Origin: Myrica gale
Lineage: Eukaryota; Streptophyta; Magnoliopsida; Fagales; Myricaceae
NCBI GenBank assembly: GCA_963930655.1
Contig: OZ005604.1
Coordinates: forward strand, 13,960,001-14,024,000
Direction of reading: 5' to 3'
Length of the DNA stretch: 64,000 bases
This document shows positions 1 through 11,719 of this stretch, one piece after another. The stretch's first letter is position 1; each line of letters opens with the position of its first letter. Below the pieces are notes generated by a model. It saw only the letters and a list, made by a program, of their open reading frames with translations. It was not told where the DNA came from and did not search any database. Made by a program: the position numbers and the translations under genes.

Positions 1-872
1 AGATGAGTTACTTAGGCTATATGCATTACTTTCTTGGAATAAAAGTATGTCAAGATGACATCTGTATTTCACAGAAGAAGTATGCTGAAGACTTGCTAAA
101 AAAGTTCAATATGGCTTAATGCAAATAAGTGGCCACTCCTTTAATTGCAAATGAGAAATCCAAGAAGGAAGATGGAGCAAAGACTGCTGATGCTGCAACA
201 TATATGAGCTTAATTGGGAGGGAGCCTATTACATTTGGCTACCACACAACCATATATCATCTTTGCAATCTGCCTTTTCTCTAGATTTTCGCAAAGTCCC
301 AGCCAAATACATTTTAGTGCTGCAAAATGTGTGCTTAGATACATTCAGGGCACTAAGGACTTTGGAATTTGGTACAAACCTTGTGCTCAATCAACCTTGA
401 CTAGTTTTACCGATAGTGATTGGGCTAGATCAATAGTTGACATGAGAAGCACTTACGGGCATTGCTTCAACCGTGACACTAGTGTGTTTTCATGGGGATC
501 AAAGAAGCAAAATTCAGTTGTACAATCCACTGCCAAAGCTGAATGTAGATGCTGCTAGGGCTGCAAATCAATCTAATTCGCTAAGCAAAATTCTTGAAGA
601 TATGGTTGCAAAACAGCAACTTCCAGTGGTGATTTATTGTGATAGCAAGTTAGCTATTGCTATGGCAATGAATATTGTCTTCCATAGCAGAACCAAGCAT
701 ATTGCAATCAAGTATCACTACTTAAGAGATGTGGAAGCTAAGGGAGATTGTGCTCAAATTTTGCATGTTTGAAGAGCAAGTTGCTGTCATCTTCACAAAA
801 GCACTTCCTAGGGACAATTTTTAGATGCTTAGACTAAAGTTTGGACTGTCAGAAAAATGCATCAAGGAGGAG
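1..872 (+). pseudogene. Ty1/copia pol 3' end (RT tail and RNase H), decayed
   Basis: C-terminal part of a copia polyprotein entering from outside the window. Seen: the late-RT phrase YFLGIKV followed by KYAEDLLKKFNM (about 31-117), RNase-H-like RYIQGTKDFGIWY and FTDSDWA (about 340-430), the SKKQNSVVQSTAKAE block (about 500-545) and the SRTKHIAIKYHYLRD block (about 690-735). Stops follow FNMA and occur near 555 and 771, and the frame changes several times, so it is not functional. In copia elements this segment makes the reverse transcriptase/RNase H for replication in cytoplasmic particles. It runs directly into a polypurine tract at about 863-872 and an LTR, which fixes its orientation as +. 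The rest of the element lies left of the window. Confidence 0.85.
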
Positions 873-1142
873 TATTGAAATTATTTACAATTATCAATAT
901 GATGTCATTTTCCGTAACACATTTATTACCCATCAACTATTTTTAAGCAACTCTGAAAACTCTGTTTTTGCTGTCATTTTGGAACACTCTGCTTTCATTT
1001 TAAGTGTGTTAGTTTCAAGTGCTTTATATTTGGTCTTAGCTCATTGTATTCGGTGGAACATTGCAAAATCATTCAAACTCAGTTTTGTTTGAGGTTCTCA
1101 ATCTCTTTGGCATTTCTCTTCATTTCCACTTCCAATCCAACA
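873..1142 (+). repeat. 3' LTR of the copia element
   Basis: A purine-rich tract (CAAGGAGGAG) is followed by TATTGAAATT, probably a mutated TGTTGAAATT LTR start. The block ends ...CCAACA at 1142, after which glutamate-receptor sequence begins abruptly. The LTR is short (about 270 bp). The left LTR and left target-site copy are outside the window, so the 5-bp TSD cannot be checked; GTTTC at 1143-1147 is the candidate right copy. Confidence 0.7.
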
Positions 1143-1454
1143 GTTTCACCACTTCAGGACCAACATTGAAAGTTGGAGGCCGTTTTGGATTTGTGAGTGC
1201 ATCATTCATAATATTCTTTTGAATTATGTTCTCTTTTATTTTGATAACTCTAGTGTTTTAGCATGTCATATATGTTAGGTAGCAATTAAACATTAATAAT
1301 CTCATGTTGGATTAAGTTTAGCTTAATTGTAGAGTTATGTATTAGTTGGACTTCTATACACTCCATAATATATATAACGGAAACCAATTAGCTATAGTCA
1401 AAATCTCACAATTTACTCACCATTGACCAGTACCGATCTGGACACTTAATTATT

Positions 1455-1519
<65 letters not shown>

Positions 1520-1757
1520 TTCATATATATTTAATCACAACCATGGATCATGTATATTAGTCTGATTAAAACGTTGAAAGTAGTGTCTAACTAATTACAC
1601 CTACTTTTCTTTTTTTATTGGTGTATATCGATCGATAAAGTATTTTTCACATAATTGAAATGTCCCAGGATTTTCCTAGGGTCTCTCCATATCTACCTGA
1701 TTTAAAAAGGAAAATTTACTGTTGGGAATAGAGAGTCTATTTTCCCAAGCAATTCTT
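1143..1757 (+). pseudogene. GLR gene relic: end of exon 4, intron 4, start of exon 5
   Basis: Nearly co-linear with 41774-42760 of the intact GLR gene. About 1144-1190 encodes the S2-domain piece TSGPTLKVGG followed by RFGF; the intact gene has TSGPTFKVGGFGF, so one codon is extra here. A GTGAGT donor follows. Intron 4 aligns through about 1668 but lacks the 345-bp MITE of the intact gene. Exon 5 starts after CCCAG and reads FPR.SPYLPD, then breaks at about 1700 where unrelated bases are inserted, and resumes with TTTCCCAAGCAATTCT (about 1740-1755). The copia insertion at 1142 and the exon 5 break make it dead. It is evidence of a second GLR copy in this locus. Confidence 0.85.
1457..1516. 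repeat. (CT)n-(AT)n microsatellite in the GLR relic intron
   Basis: An uninterrupted CT-dinucleotide run is followed by an AT run. It lies in the relic of intron 4. The intact GLR copy has only a short TATATATAGATAG stretch at the equivalent place (about 42485), so the expansion is specific to this copy. Confidence 0.9.
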
Positions 1758-1984
1758 AATTATTTTTATGATATCAAAGCCTCAGTGAGAATAGAGAGTC
1801 TATTTTCTCATGCTTCCTTTTTTGAATGTTGGGAACTTTGTTACCCTTCGATTAAAGCATGAAAATGATCCCTTATGGTGTGAGCAGGTATTGGCCCTTG
1901 TTGAGTGTCAAGAACTGGTTGGAATACTCACAGGTGAGCTCCAGCACCTACGTGCTACACCCAATCCACTAAAGTAGCATCTAC

Positions 1985-2870
1985 TGCGCAAGAAGAATGA
2001 GATTATCTGCTTCAAATGCAAGAAGCCAGGTCACATAAAATCGGAGTGCCCCAATGTTGAGACACACAAGAAGTCCAAGGATTTCAAAAACAAAAAGAAA
2101 GCATTCTTATCTCCACGGGGAGAATCCGATGAAAGTGAAAGTGAAAGTGAAAGTGATGAAGAAGTTGCAAACATTTGCTTCATGGCAAAGGATAACGAAG
2201 ATGAGGTACAAAGCTCTTCAATTTGCCCTTTCACTCTTGAGGAATTACAAAATGCTTTTGATGAACGATATGTTGAGTTGAAAAAAGTATTTTCAAAGTA
2301 TTGTTGTATTAAAAAATCTTGATGCACTTGTGTAACAAAAGGATGCTTTGAAATACCAAGTTGCTTCACTTGAAGAGAATCTTGTAAGAGTACAAAAGAG
2401 AATGAAAAAATTACACGAGATGAGTCACATGATTTTAAATCAGAAAATATTGAGTTAAAAAGGAAAATTGACTCACTTTCCCAAGATCTTGCAAGATTTA
2501 CTCAAGGAAAGAAAAATCGTGATATTCTTTACGGTTCTCGAAGATGTTGCTTCAACAAAAGTGACATTGGGTATGATTCTTTCAATGATAAAAAGTCTTA
2601 CTCTTATATGATCACAAAATCATCTCCAACATTTGCATTGTGCAATTGTTGTGGAAACAAGGACACATTTCACACACTTGTCCATCTAGAAAGAAATCCA
2701 CTAATGATATCAAATTTGTATGGATTGATAAAGACAAGGGGAAAGAATTAACTTCTAACACCAAAGGACCCAAAAAAGATTTGGGTACCAAAGATCAAGA
2801 GTTGATTCTTTTTGCAAGAATGCTTGAAGTCCAAAGACATCAAGGAACATTGGATTCTTGATAGTGGACG
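1985..2870 (+). pseudogene. copia gag (CCHC zinc knuckle) and gag tail, broken
   Basis: Gag packages element RNA. The frame from about 1995 reads ICFKCKKPGHIKSEC, a CX2CX4HX4C zinc knuckle, then a basic stretch and the acidic repeat DESESESESDEE (about 2129-2164). Later text (CCFNKSDIGYDSFNDKKSY at about 2544-2600, then CNCCGNKDTFH) matches the antisense copy at 22640-22740 almost word for word. Stops occur near 2320 and 2750 and frames shift, so this is a remnant. Confidence 0.8.
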
Positions 2871-4235
2871 CTCCAAGCACATGACCGGAGAAAAAAGTTG
2901 GTTCAACTTTTTTTGTCTTAAGGGTAAGGGCTCAATTACATTTGGTGACAATGAAAAATGAAAGATACTTGGTGTTCGAAGCATTGGTATGTATCATAAT
3001 CACTCTATCGAAAATGTTCTTCTCGTCGAATGTCTAAAGTATAATCTCCTAAGTATCAGTCAATTGTGTGAAAAGGGAAACCGAGTCATTTTTGAATCAT
3101 CAATGTGCCTTGTTGAAAATATTGAAAGCAAAAAAGTCTTGTTTGTTGGACATAAATTTGAAAATGTGTTCATTGTTCATTTAGAGAGCATATCCTCAGA
3201 AAATATAAAATGTCTTTCAGTTCTAAATGATAAAGACAGTTGGTTGTGGCATAGAAGGCTTGCTCATGCAAGCATGAACATGATTTCTAAACTTGCGAAA
3301 AAGAATCTTGTTTTGGGTTTGCCTAACCTCTCTTTTGAAAAGGATAAAAATTTGTCTAGCATGCCAAAAATGCAAACAAACCAAAATATCTTTTAAGCCC
3401 AAAAATATTGTGTCCACTTCTAGACCACTCCAACTCCTATACATGGACTTATTTGGTCCAACCCGAATATTGAGTTTGAGTGACAAACGTTATGACTTTG
3501 TTGTTCTTGATGATTTCAGTAGATTCACATGGGTTCTATTCCTAGCTCATAAAGATGAAGCTTTTCATGCTTTTGAAAAAATTAGCAAGAGAATCCAAAA
3601 TTAAAAGGGTTTTGCTATTTCTAACATAAGGAGTGATCATGGTAAAGAACTTAAAAATTACACATTTGAAAAGTTTTTGTGGAGAAAATGGTGTTGTAGA
3701 GAGGACAATAGGACACTTCAAGAGATGACTAGAACCTTGCTATGTGAAAAAAACTTGTCTGATTATTTTTGGGTTGAAGCAGCAAGCACAAGTTGTTATC
3801 TTATGAACCGTTGCATGATTAGACATATTCTTAAAAAACCCTTATGAGCTATGGATTGATAGAAAACACAACATTGGTTATTTTCATGTGTTTGGATTTA
3901 AATGTTTTATGCTCAACAACAACAAGGACAATTTAGATAAGATCGATGCAAAAGCGGATGAAGGTATATTTCTTGGCTATTCAACTTCTAGCAAAGCATA
4001 TCGTGTTTTTAATAAACATACCTTAGTTGTTGAAGAATCAGTTAATGTTGTCTTTGATGAATCTAACAATCTTGTGAGAAAAGATGATGAAGATATTATA
4101 GATCTTAACAAAGAGGTTAATAAGCTTACAATCGACAAAGACAAGGAAGAGACACCTGTGCAAGAGCAAGAACCTCGAGAGCCTCAAGGAGAGTCTCAAC
4201 AAGATAATGATGATCTACCAAAGTCTTGGAAGTAA
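2850..4235 (+). pseudogene. copia protease and integrase, broken
   Basis: Protease signature WILDSG at about 2851-2868; the Cys that usually follows is Arg. The GAG-pre-integrase motif WLWHRRLAHASMNMISKL is at 3240-3293. The integrase zinc-binding CX2C is CQKCKQTK at about 3358-3382. The catalytic core has MDLFGPT (about 3443) and VVLDDFSRFTWV (about 3500-3536). Stops at 2946, 3394 and 3602 and a gap near 3660-3700 break it. The 3888-4235 frame is the linker after integrase (FLGYSTSSKAYRVFNKHT), followed by an acidic stretch. Confidence 0.8.
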
Positions 4236-4439
4236 GTCAAGAGTCATCCACTCTAACAAATTATTGGTAATGTTGAAAAAGGGGTAAGGACTCGATCTTC
4301 TGTACACCAAGCTAATAACCTTGTTTTACTCTCTCAACTTTAGCCTAATAACTTTTCTGAGGCTAAAGATGATGAAAGTTGCATCCATACTATGGAAGAG
4401 GAATTAAGACAATTTGAGAAAAACCATGGAATCTAGTTC

Positions 4440-5690
4440 CTAGACCCAAGGATTATCCAATTATTGGATCAAAATGGGTTTTTAAAAATAAAATGGATGA
4501 ATTCGGGGTTGTGGTGAGGAACAATCCATGATTAGTAGCCCAATGTTACAATCAAGAAGAACTGATTGATTTTAATGAAACCTTTGCTCTTGTGGCTCGT
4601 CTAGAATCCATTTGCATGTTACTCGCTTTCGCTTGTTATAAAGATTTTAAACTCTTTCAACTGGATGTAAAAAGTGCTTTTCTAAAAGGTTTCCTCACTG
4701 AGGAAGTTTATGTTGAGCAACCACCGAGATTTGAAGATGAAAAATTTTCAAATCATGTGTACAAGCTGATAAAAGCACTTTATGGATTGAAACAAGCACT
4801 TGAGCATGGTATGAGCATCTAAGTTCCTGTCTTATTGAAAATGGTTTTTCACGAGGTAAAATTGATACTACTCTTTTCACCCAAGAAAAGGAAAATGAGT
4901 AGTGTACAAGAGATCTCCTTAAAAGATTCAACATGGACAATTCAAAATCTATGAGCACACCTATGAGTCCATCTACAAAAATGGAAAAGGATGAGAAACG
5001 TAAAAATGTGGACCAAACGAAGTATCAAGGTATGATTGGATCCTTACAATATCTTACCGCTAGCAGACCCGATATAATGTTTAGTGTATGTATGTATGCT
5101 AGATTTCAATCATGTCCCAAGGAATCTCATCTATTTGGAGTGAAAATATTTTTTAGATATCTTGTTGGCACTCAAAATCTAGGTTTGTTTATCCTAAGAG
5201 TGTTGAATTCAATTTACAATGATACTCGAATGCGAATTATGTTGAGTGTAAAATTGATAGAAAGAGTACTAGTGGTGCATGCCAATTTCTTGGACCTTCA
5301 CTAATCTCTTGGTGTTGTAAGAAACAAAACTCCGTGGATCAATCAACTGCGGAAGCCGAGTATATTGCCATAGGCAATTGTTGAGCACAAGTATTATAGA
5401 TGAAACAACAATTTGAAGATTCCAATCTTCATTATTCTTTCATCCCAATAAAATGTGACAACACCGGTGTAATCAATTTTACTAAAAATCCAATTTAGCA
5501 CTCTAGGACAAAACATATCGAGATTAAGCATAATTTCATTAGAGATCATGCTCAAAAAGGGGATATTGTTCCAGATTTTGTAAACACTGACCTTCAATTG
5601 GTGGGCATTTTTACAAAACCTCTAAATGAGATTTTGCTTTATTCGCCAAGAAATTGGAATGAGATTTCCTTTGGATTGAATTGTTGTTAT
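4440..5690 (+). pseudogene. copia reverse transcriptase and RNase H with central deletion
   Basis: RT start at 4463-4495 (IIGSKWVFKNKMDE), then KLFQLDVKSAFLKGFLTEEVYVEQPP (4649-4727), whose Asp is the first RT aspartate, and ALYGLKQA (4777-4800). The sequence then jumps to DLLKRFNMDNSK (4912), so the segment with the second catalytic motif (YVDD) is lost. RNase H follows: GSLQYLTASRPDIMF (5039-5083), CKKQNSVDQSTAEAEYIAIGN (about 5315-5380, with a stop soon after) and SRTKHIEIKHNFIRDH. The deletion alone makes it inactive. Confidence 0.8.
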
Positions 5691-5699
5691 ATACTTATT

Positions 5700-6140
5700 T
5701 TATCTCTTAAATTATGTTGTTGATTGCATTGAAAATGTTTTGAATGATAATTGATTGATTCTCTGTGATTTTTGTATCAAACTCTTGCTTACTCTACTGA
5801 AGCTATTTCATTTAATCACGTTTCATGTCATGTGTCAATACTTGGTGAAACAAGTGTCAGCACTTCTGGTTTTTATGAGTTTTCTTCACTGGAGAAGTAT
5901 GTGTCGACATTTCAGCCTCCAACCCGAGAGACTCTTTTTACCATGTTCGGGAACATAACCAATGTGTCGACACTTCTTTTGAGTTTACTGTTTTTATAAA
6001 ACATGAACACGCGTGGTATATAAATCTCAACTTGTTAGGGTTTGGCATTTTTAGGCATTTTCTCCTTCACATACCTCTCATTCTCGCTCAAGCCGTGTGT
6101 TTCCCCTCTCCTTAGGGTTGTCATGATAAAGATATTAAAC
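5700..6140 (+). repeat. SIRE-like LTR fragment (sense)
   Basis: Follows RNase H of the copia remnant. It has several ATGTGTCGACA-type words (about 5830-5970), the same words that mark antisense LTR copies at 24400-24600, 48160-48360 and 53130-53330. A TATA-like GTATATAAATC lies at about 6015. Exact LTR ends were not found. Confidence 0.5.
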
Positions 6141-6419
6141 CTCAGCTCTGCTACCAGTTGTGAGTCCAAATAACAACAAAAACTTAAACTTTTTTCGACA
6201 AAAATGCAGATATGAAAAATACTCTTTTAACAAATAAAATACAGATCTGAATGTGTTTATGCTAAGCAAAATATAATCAATAAATGATAAAGCATAAAGC
6301 ACCACAAATATGAATAATGAATGAATAATGAGAGAGGTATTCTTAGAAGAACTATCACAGATGTAGATTTCAGAAAGGTTTTTATCACGTGACTAGGGGT
6401 CATTCGTTACAAACCTTTC

Positions 6420-7010
6420 AACTCCATGTGAAGAAGTGGTAAAGGAATTTTACTCAAAGAAGCATAATTTCAATAATTATGATTCATTTATGGTTTACTT
6501 CCGTGGGTAGCTTCTTGATGTTGACCCCTCTATCCTAGCTCATTGTCTTGGTATTCCTAAGGTTCACAAACCAACATTTCCTTATTCTACTAAAACTCGT
6601 CCTTCTCTAAATACTATTGCAAACTATTTGGCTCAGGAGAAAATATTTTTCCAAAATAAAGAGTTTAATTCAAAACTATTCTAGTCACAAACCAACAGTT
6701 CCTTATTCTAGCCATCTATTCTAGTCACTATAGAATTCTTGAAATTGCATATGATGAAAGTGGTGGCAGATGTGACCCTCATAATAAAACATTTGTATAT
6801 TGCTCACAAAGATGAGGAGTATAATACAGCCGATCCTACTGAAGAACCAACTGGTGCTGATAAGGATGTTGAGTCCTTTGCTACTGCTGATGACGTGGAG
6901 GAAGAGGAAGAAGAGGAACCTAATGAATCAACTGACTTTACCACTTCTGATGATGAGGATGATGTGTAGATCCTGTTTTTTGGCTACTTCCTGACAAAAG
7001 GGGGAGTAAT
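6420..7010 (+). pseudogene. Retroelement-associated ORF remnant, acidic C terminus
   Basis: A broken frame reads VKEFYSKKHNFNNYDSFMVYFRG (6433-6510), then DVDPSILAHCLGIPKVHKP. This resembles the 'putative plant transposon protein' seen in many plant retroelement-derived ORFs. The 6739-6969 part ends in a run of Glu and Asp and is followed at about 6996 by AAAAGGGGGAG, a polypurine-tract-like string. It may be the extra downstream ORF of a SIRE-type element or an unrelated fragment. Two stops and a local duplication (ACCAACA.TTCCTTATTCTA) are seen. The assignment is by resemblance only. Confidence 0.35.
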
Positions 7011-7301
7011 TATCGTGGTGGGTGGGGTCTGATTGGGGGTTTTGTTAATTGGTAGATGTGGAGACAAGTTTTTATTTTTGGTGGATTTTTTCTGCTTTTG
7101 GAAGTGCTTATATGTTTGCTTTGGCTTTAATTTTGAGTTTGTGGTTTTATAACTTTTGTTGATGTTTTGAAACTATTGTATTACTAGTTGCAATTTTACT
7201 TACTGTTAGTTGTAATCAACGTACTTTAGCATCTTTTAATGTGCTTTTGCTAATGTTGATTATAATTTGTGAAATTGTTATAATGCCCTCTATAGCTTAT
7301 A

Positions 7302-7736
7302 CTTGAATTTGAAGTGGGTGATAAGGTTTTCTTAAAAGTAGCTTCTTTAAAAGGGGTAATGCGATTTGGGAAGAAGGGAAAATTGAATTTACGATATGTT
7401 GGTCCTTTTGAAGTAGTTGATCGGATTGGTCCAGTGGCATATAGGGCTGCATTGCCACCAACTCTTTCGAGAATGCATGATGTTTTCTATGTGTCCTAAT
7501 TGCGGAAATATATTCCCGACTCTACTCATATCATTGGTTATGAACCCTTAAGGATTCATGAGATATTGACTTATGTGAAGAAGCCTACACGGATTTTGGA
7601 CAAAAAGGAGCATGAACTATGTACAAAGAAAATTCCTCTAGTAAAGGTGTTAAGGAACAATCATTATGGAGAGAAGGCTTCATGGGAATTGGAAGAAGAA
7701 ATACGATCTAAGTATCCGCATTTGTTTGAAGATTGA
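7302..7736 (+). pseudogene. Ty3/gypsy integrase C-terminal and chromodomain-like end
   Basis: The frame reads LEFEVGDKVFLKVASLKG, then GKLNLRYVGPFEVVDRIGPVAYR and the RMHDVFYVS motif, typical of the integrase tail of chromovirus-type gypsy elements (Tekay/Del-like). It is followed by KVLRNNHYGEKASWELEEE, a chromodomain-like ending. One in-frame TAA at 7497-7499 stands where VSQLRKY is usual, suggesting CAA to TAA. Upstream protease, RT and RNase H are absent: the element is cut off at about 7300. It leads directly into its 3' LTR. Confidence 0.85.
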
Positions 7737-7825
7737 GGTTGGAAGCCGAATTTTCAAGTCAGAAAGCTAGAAGTTAGTTTCGCTTTGCAAATTCCGAGGA
7801 CGAAATTTTTTTAAAGGGAGGAGAA

Positions 7826-10110
7826 TGTATCACCCGATATTTCTATTTTAAAATTATTTGAAATTGTTATTTGATATTTGAAATGTCTTATTTAAATTTG
7901 AAATTTCAGTTCAAGTCATTTAAAGTAGTTGAATTTTTATCTTTGACCTTGTCAAATCTTTTCAAAATTTTAAAGATTTTATGATTATTTAAAATTTAAA
8001 AGTTTTAGAGTTCAAAAGGGACTCTATTACTAGTGTGAGTCTATATATATATTTACATATTGGTTTTAATTTTTACACACCACACTTTTACTCCAACAAA
8101 AGAAAAAATAAGGGTTTTCTTCTTTCAACAATCAAAACAAATTTTCTTGAAGCAAATTAAGGTATTTCAAATTTCTTGATATTTTATTGTATTCGTTTTA
8201 TGAAAGATCAAACCATTGGGTGTCTAGATCTAGCCCTAACTATTTCAAGATTTTCGAAATAGTTTAATGGATTTCTTGGAGTAATTGAAATTTGAGTTCA
8301 AGATTTGTTCAGGAAAATTCAGATTCTAGATCTGATTATAGATCTAATTATTTTTGTATAGCCTACCCTAGAACTCTAAAAATTGTAGTTTTTATATATT
8401 TCGTACTACACATCTTCCGGAGAATTGAGTTAAAGTTTTATAATTGTTGGAGATGTATTGGTATGATTTTAAAAATCGGGAATTTAGGCTTAGAGAAATC
8501 AGAATTGCTGAGAAAGATCCTTGATATAGATTGACGATTTGAACAGGATGACATATCTAGACATCGAAGTTCCACATGAAATTTTATAGGTATCTTTATA
8601 ACGCATATATAAATATTTGGTATTTATTTCTAGATTTTCAAATTTCGTAATCGATCTTTATGAATTTTGGAAGTGATGAGTACCAAATTTTCAGGGTATA
8701 GTTTGACTCCGTGAATAGAGGTAAATGTCGATTTTATTTACTAGGTTGTACAAGGAATCTGGATATGAAATTTTATAGGTGTATATTTAACCTCTCAGGG
8801 AAGAAGATATGTTAATTTGAGGATCTTAGGGAAACCCAAGAAAGACAAGTTATATTTTAGAATCTGACCAGTGAATTTTGGATTTAATTATGTTGAGAAG
8901 ATTTAGAGTTTCAATTACGTTTCCGTTTGAGCGTATTTTTTAATAAGTTAAATTTATGTATTGATAGGTGCTAAGTCAGAGGCTTATTTGCTTGAAGATC
9001 CAGGTAAGCGGGGTTATTATGCTAGATTTTCCTACAAGACCAAGGTGATATTTGAGAAATTGCATGATTTGTTAAAATTACTGAAGATTATAACATGAAA
9101 TGTGTAAGCATGGGTCTTTTTTTATGTCCAGTGATTTTATATGATGTTTTTATTGATTGAAATCAAAATTTTTTATATTTATTGCTATTCAAGATTTGTA
9201 CATGATATTTTATTAAAAGAATAGAAAGATGCAAAGTTCCAAGTGATGTTTATTTTATGATATGTTATGTATTTTTAAACCCTGAGGCCCTGAGTTACAG
9301 AGTTACTGAGACAACACATTTGTACCAATTGCAACCCATTGAGTGAACACATTCAAGAAACAGACTGGTTTATTTTGTAGATTCTTACTGAGTGCACACT
9401 TGGACATGGCCAAGCCTTAGTAAGGAAAAATTCCCAAACTAGGTGGTTTACGCATAGTGTTGGCTTAGTTTGGCTAATCCCCAAACTAGGTGGCAATTGC
9501 ACAACCCTGTCACGGGGGTAAACGTGACCAACAGTTATTGCTAAAGGGAATTTCTTATATAGATAAAACTGATTTTCTATAGTGAAAGATAAAAGTTGTT
9601 TTACAGTTATAATTATATGAATTTTTTTATAGTATTATGTTATATAGATAATACTGTTTTTTTATAAGTATGTTTTATTGAAATTGAAATTGCCAAAAAT
9701 AGCTTTCAACAATTTAGAAAGATTTTAAATATTCTTTCTCTTACTGTTACAAAGTGGCTCATGGAATACACAGTATCATAATAATTTTGCTTACTGAGTT
9801 GTCGAACTCACCCCTATTGTTTTTTTTTTCAGATGTTGATCATGAGTATTTCGATAATCATGATTAAATGACACGTGGGTAGGTAGCTAAGTGATTATTA
9901 TAATAAATGTTTAACTCTAGTATGAATCTAATCATGTTTAGATTTGACTATGAGTTCTGAAAGAGTTTTTAAGTTTTATTAAGAGAGATTTATTGAAGTT
10001 TTTAAATAAAGTTTACTCCGTATTTATTTTTAGATATGTTTTTAAATCAAAAGTCTAATTGTTTATTGTAAGTAAGTCACCCTCTAGCCTTTAAGATTTG
10101 GGGTGTGACA
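7826..10110 (+). repeat. 3' LTR of the gypsy element (2.3 kb)
   Basis: Preceded by the polypurine tract AAAGGGAGGAGAA (7813-7825). It begins TGTATCACCCGATA and ends GGGGTGTGACA, short inverted ends in the usual TG..CA form. The string TGTCGAACTCACCCC at about 9799 is typical of the 3' part of such gypsy LTRs. The element is truncated at 5', so there is no second LTR or TSD to test. Confidence 0.8.
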
Positions 10111-11150
10111 TGAGATCAAAGATATTTGAAGCCTTGCATTATTCTAGTGTGTCGGCCGATAATGAGTAAGTCTTGGAGCAGTTTCTGAAGACTGAAGTTT
10201 GATTGAAGTCTACATGAAGTTCATTAAAGCCAAGTTGAAGCGTTACTTTTTTTCTGAAGGTTTCAGAAGTTCAACCGAAGTTCACTTGACGTTTGATAAA
10301 GTTTATATTTTGTAACAAAAATAGAAAATGGCTGTTATAATGAGTCTAACCACCTGTTAAACGTTCAACAAGACCATAACCCTCGTGTATCTTCCCTTCT
10401 AACCAAATAGAACCTCTAGAATAAATATATCAATCTCCTATTCATTTTATACCTTGGAAAAAACAATGACTAAGCTTTAACGTGAGTTATCCCTCCAAGA
10501 TTCTCTGCTATCTTTCCTAGTGTTTCTCTGTGTGAACTAAAGATAAACCTGAGAGATAATATACCCTCCCTTTAGTTCGTAGTTCAAAGATTGATCACTG
10601 TGAGATTACCCAAATGATTTGAAGGACGTTTCAGAGTTGCTGGAAGTAATGATGGTTCGGAAGGCCCCGTTTTTGATGCTATTGTTGTGAGGTTCATAGA
10701 GAAGACTGCTTGCAAAGGATTAAAAGGTGAAGGATCTAAGATTGATTGAATGTAAGAGATGTTTCTGATTCCCTGCAGTGTGCAGATCCAGATGTGTATA
10801 TTGGGTACGAAGTCTAGTGTTTTAGGTTAGCAATGGGTATTATGTAATCCTATCGATCACTTGTACTCTGAGTTCAATATCTAGTGATATCTTTCCCTGG
10901 CCATCAGGCCTATAGAGTTTTTATCACTTGAAGTCTGTCTTGAAGGAATTTTCTCTCCGTAACCAAATCCCGGTGTTCTCTTGGTGTGATTGTTTTAATT
11001 ACTTTCGTTAATTGTTGTTGATTATAGAACTGTCCATAATCTTCTTTGATTAAGAAAGTATTCTTGGCTATCGTGAAGTTATGATGAATTGTTTAGATTT
11101 ATCTTTCCTTTGTATACTGATTTAATCCCCATAAATCTTGATAGAATTTA
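10111..11150 (+). repeat. Probable copia LTR-like fragment
   Basis: No coding frame. The text around 10840-10990 (ATTGGGTACGAAGTC..., GGCCATCAGGC..., TCCCGGTGTTCTCTTGG) resembles the 3' half of plant copia LTRs. Between the gypsy LTR end and the GLR-upstream duplicate there is no other recognisable feature. Boundaries and family are uncertain. Confidence 0.35.
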
Positions 11151-11719
11151 TTGTTCTTCAAGTTATTGATTTCCTTGTGAGACTGTGCAATGAACTTTTT
11201 AAGAGCAGAAAAATTGGAAGAACTCATTCGTAGCCCCTCTAAATTCAGGTCCTTGTATATTGAGTCTTAAGCCTCCTAGTTAAATTCACTTAAGAGCATA
11301 GCCACTGCTCAAAGTCATGCCGTATAAGGACGTCCCCTTTTCTTTATAACGTAAGAAGACCTTTTGTCCCTGTCTTTGTTATTCGCTAATATCGAAGAAT
11401 AGTAAACGGCAGGTCTTGGAGGACAGGTCTTCAATATACTAAACTACAGTTTCAAGTTGCCTTAAACTAATGGGTAGTGAAAAGTAAACGGCAGGTCATG
11501 TATTGAAGTAATTATGTTTTAATGCTTTCGAGTTAAATGGGCCAGTGTATTTAAATTCCAAGCTAAAAAAATAGGATAATTCCTATACTTTATTAAAAAT
11601 CAAAACCAAATGCATACTAATAATATGTTACATGCACATACTATATTAATCTCCTAATGCTTTCGAGTTAAATGGGCCAGTGTATGTTTTTAATACCTTG
11701 ACCATTTAATATTTTAATT
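11150..11719 (+). repeat. Duplicate of GLR upstream region, left part
   Basis: Aligns with 30660-31104 upstream of the intact GLR. Shared strings include GAACTTTTTAAGAGCAGAAA, GGACGTCCCCTTTT, TCCCTGTCTTTGTTATTCG and TTTTTAATACCTTGACC. This copy has extra internal repeats: AATGCTTTCGAGTTAAATGG at about 11521 and 11657, and GTAAACGGCAGGTC at about 11404 and 11486. It ends at the LINE target site. With 13313-13573 it is the 5' side of a lost GLR copy. Confidence 0.85.
11705..11719. repeat. Target-site duplication, left copy (LINE, 15 bp)
   Basis: TTTAATATTTTAATT, identical to 13313-13327. The uninterrupted form occurs once in the intact GLR upstream region (about 31096), proving the empty site. 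Confidence 0.9.

Larger units (their letters stand above)
1860..5690 (+). mobile_element. SIRE-like Ty1/copia element, decayed internal region
   Basis: Order along the + strand is gag zinc knuckle, coiled gag tail, protease, GAG-pre-integrase, integrase, RT and RNase H, the copia order (integrase before RT). The acidic Ser-Asp-Glu stretch after the knuckle and the long polar gag tail resemble the SIRE/Maximus lineage. Its left side abuts the GLR relic and no clear 5' LTR was seen. The catalytic YVDD part of RT is missing and many stops and frameshifts are present. The antisense fragment at 22440-23580 belongs to the same family (shared gag text). Confidence 0.8.
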
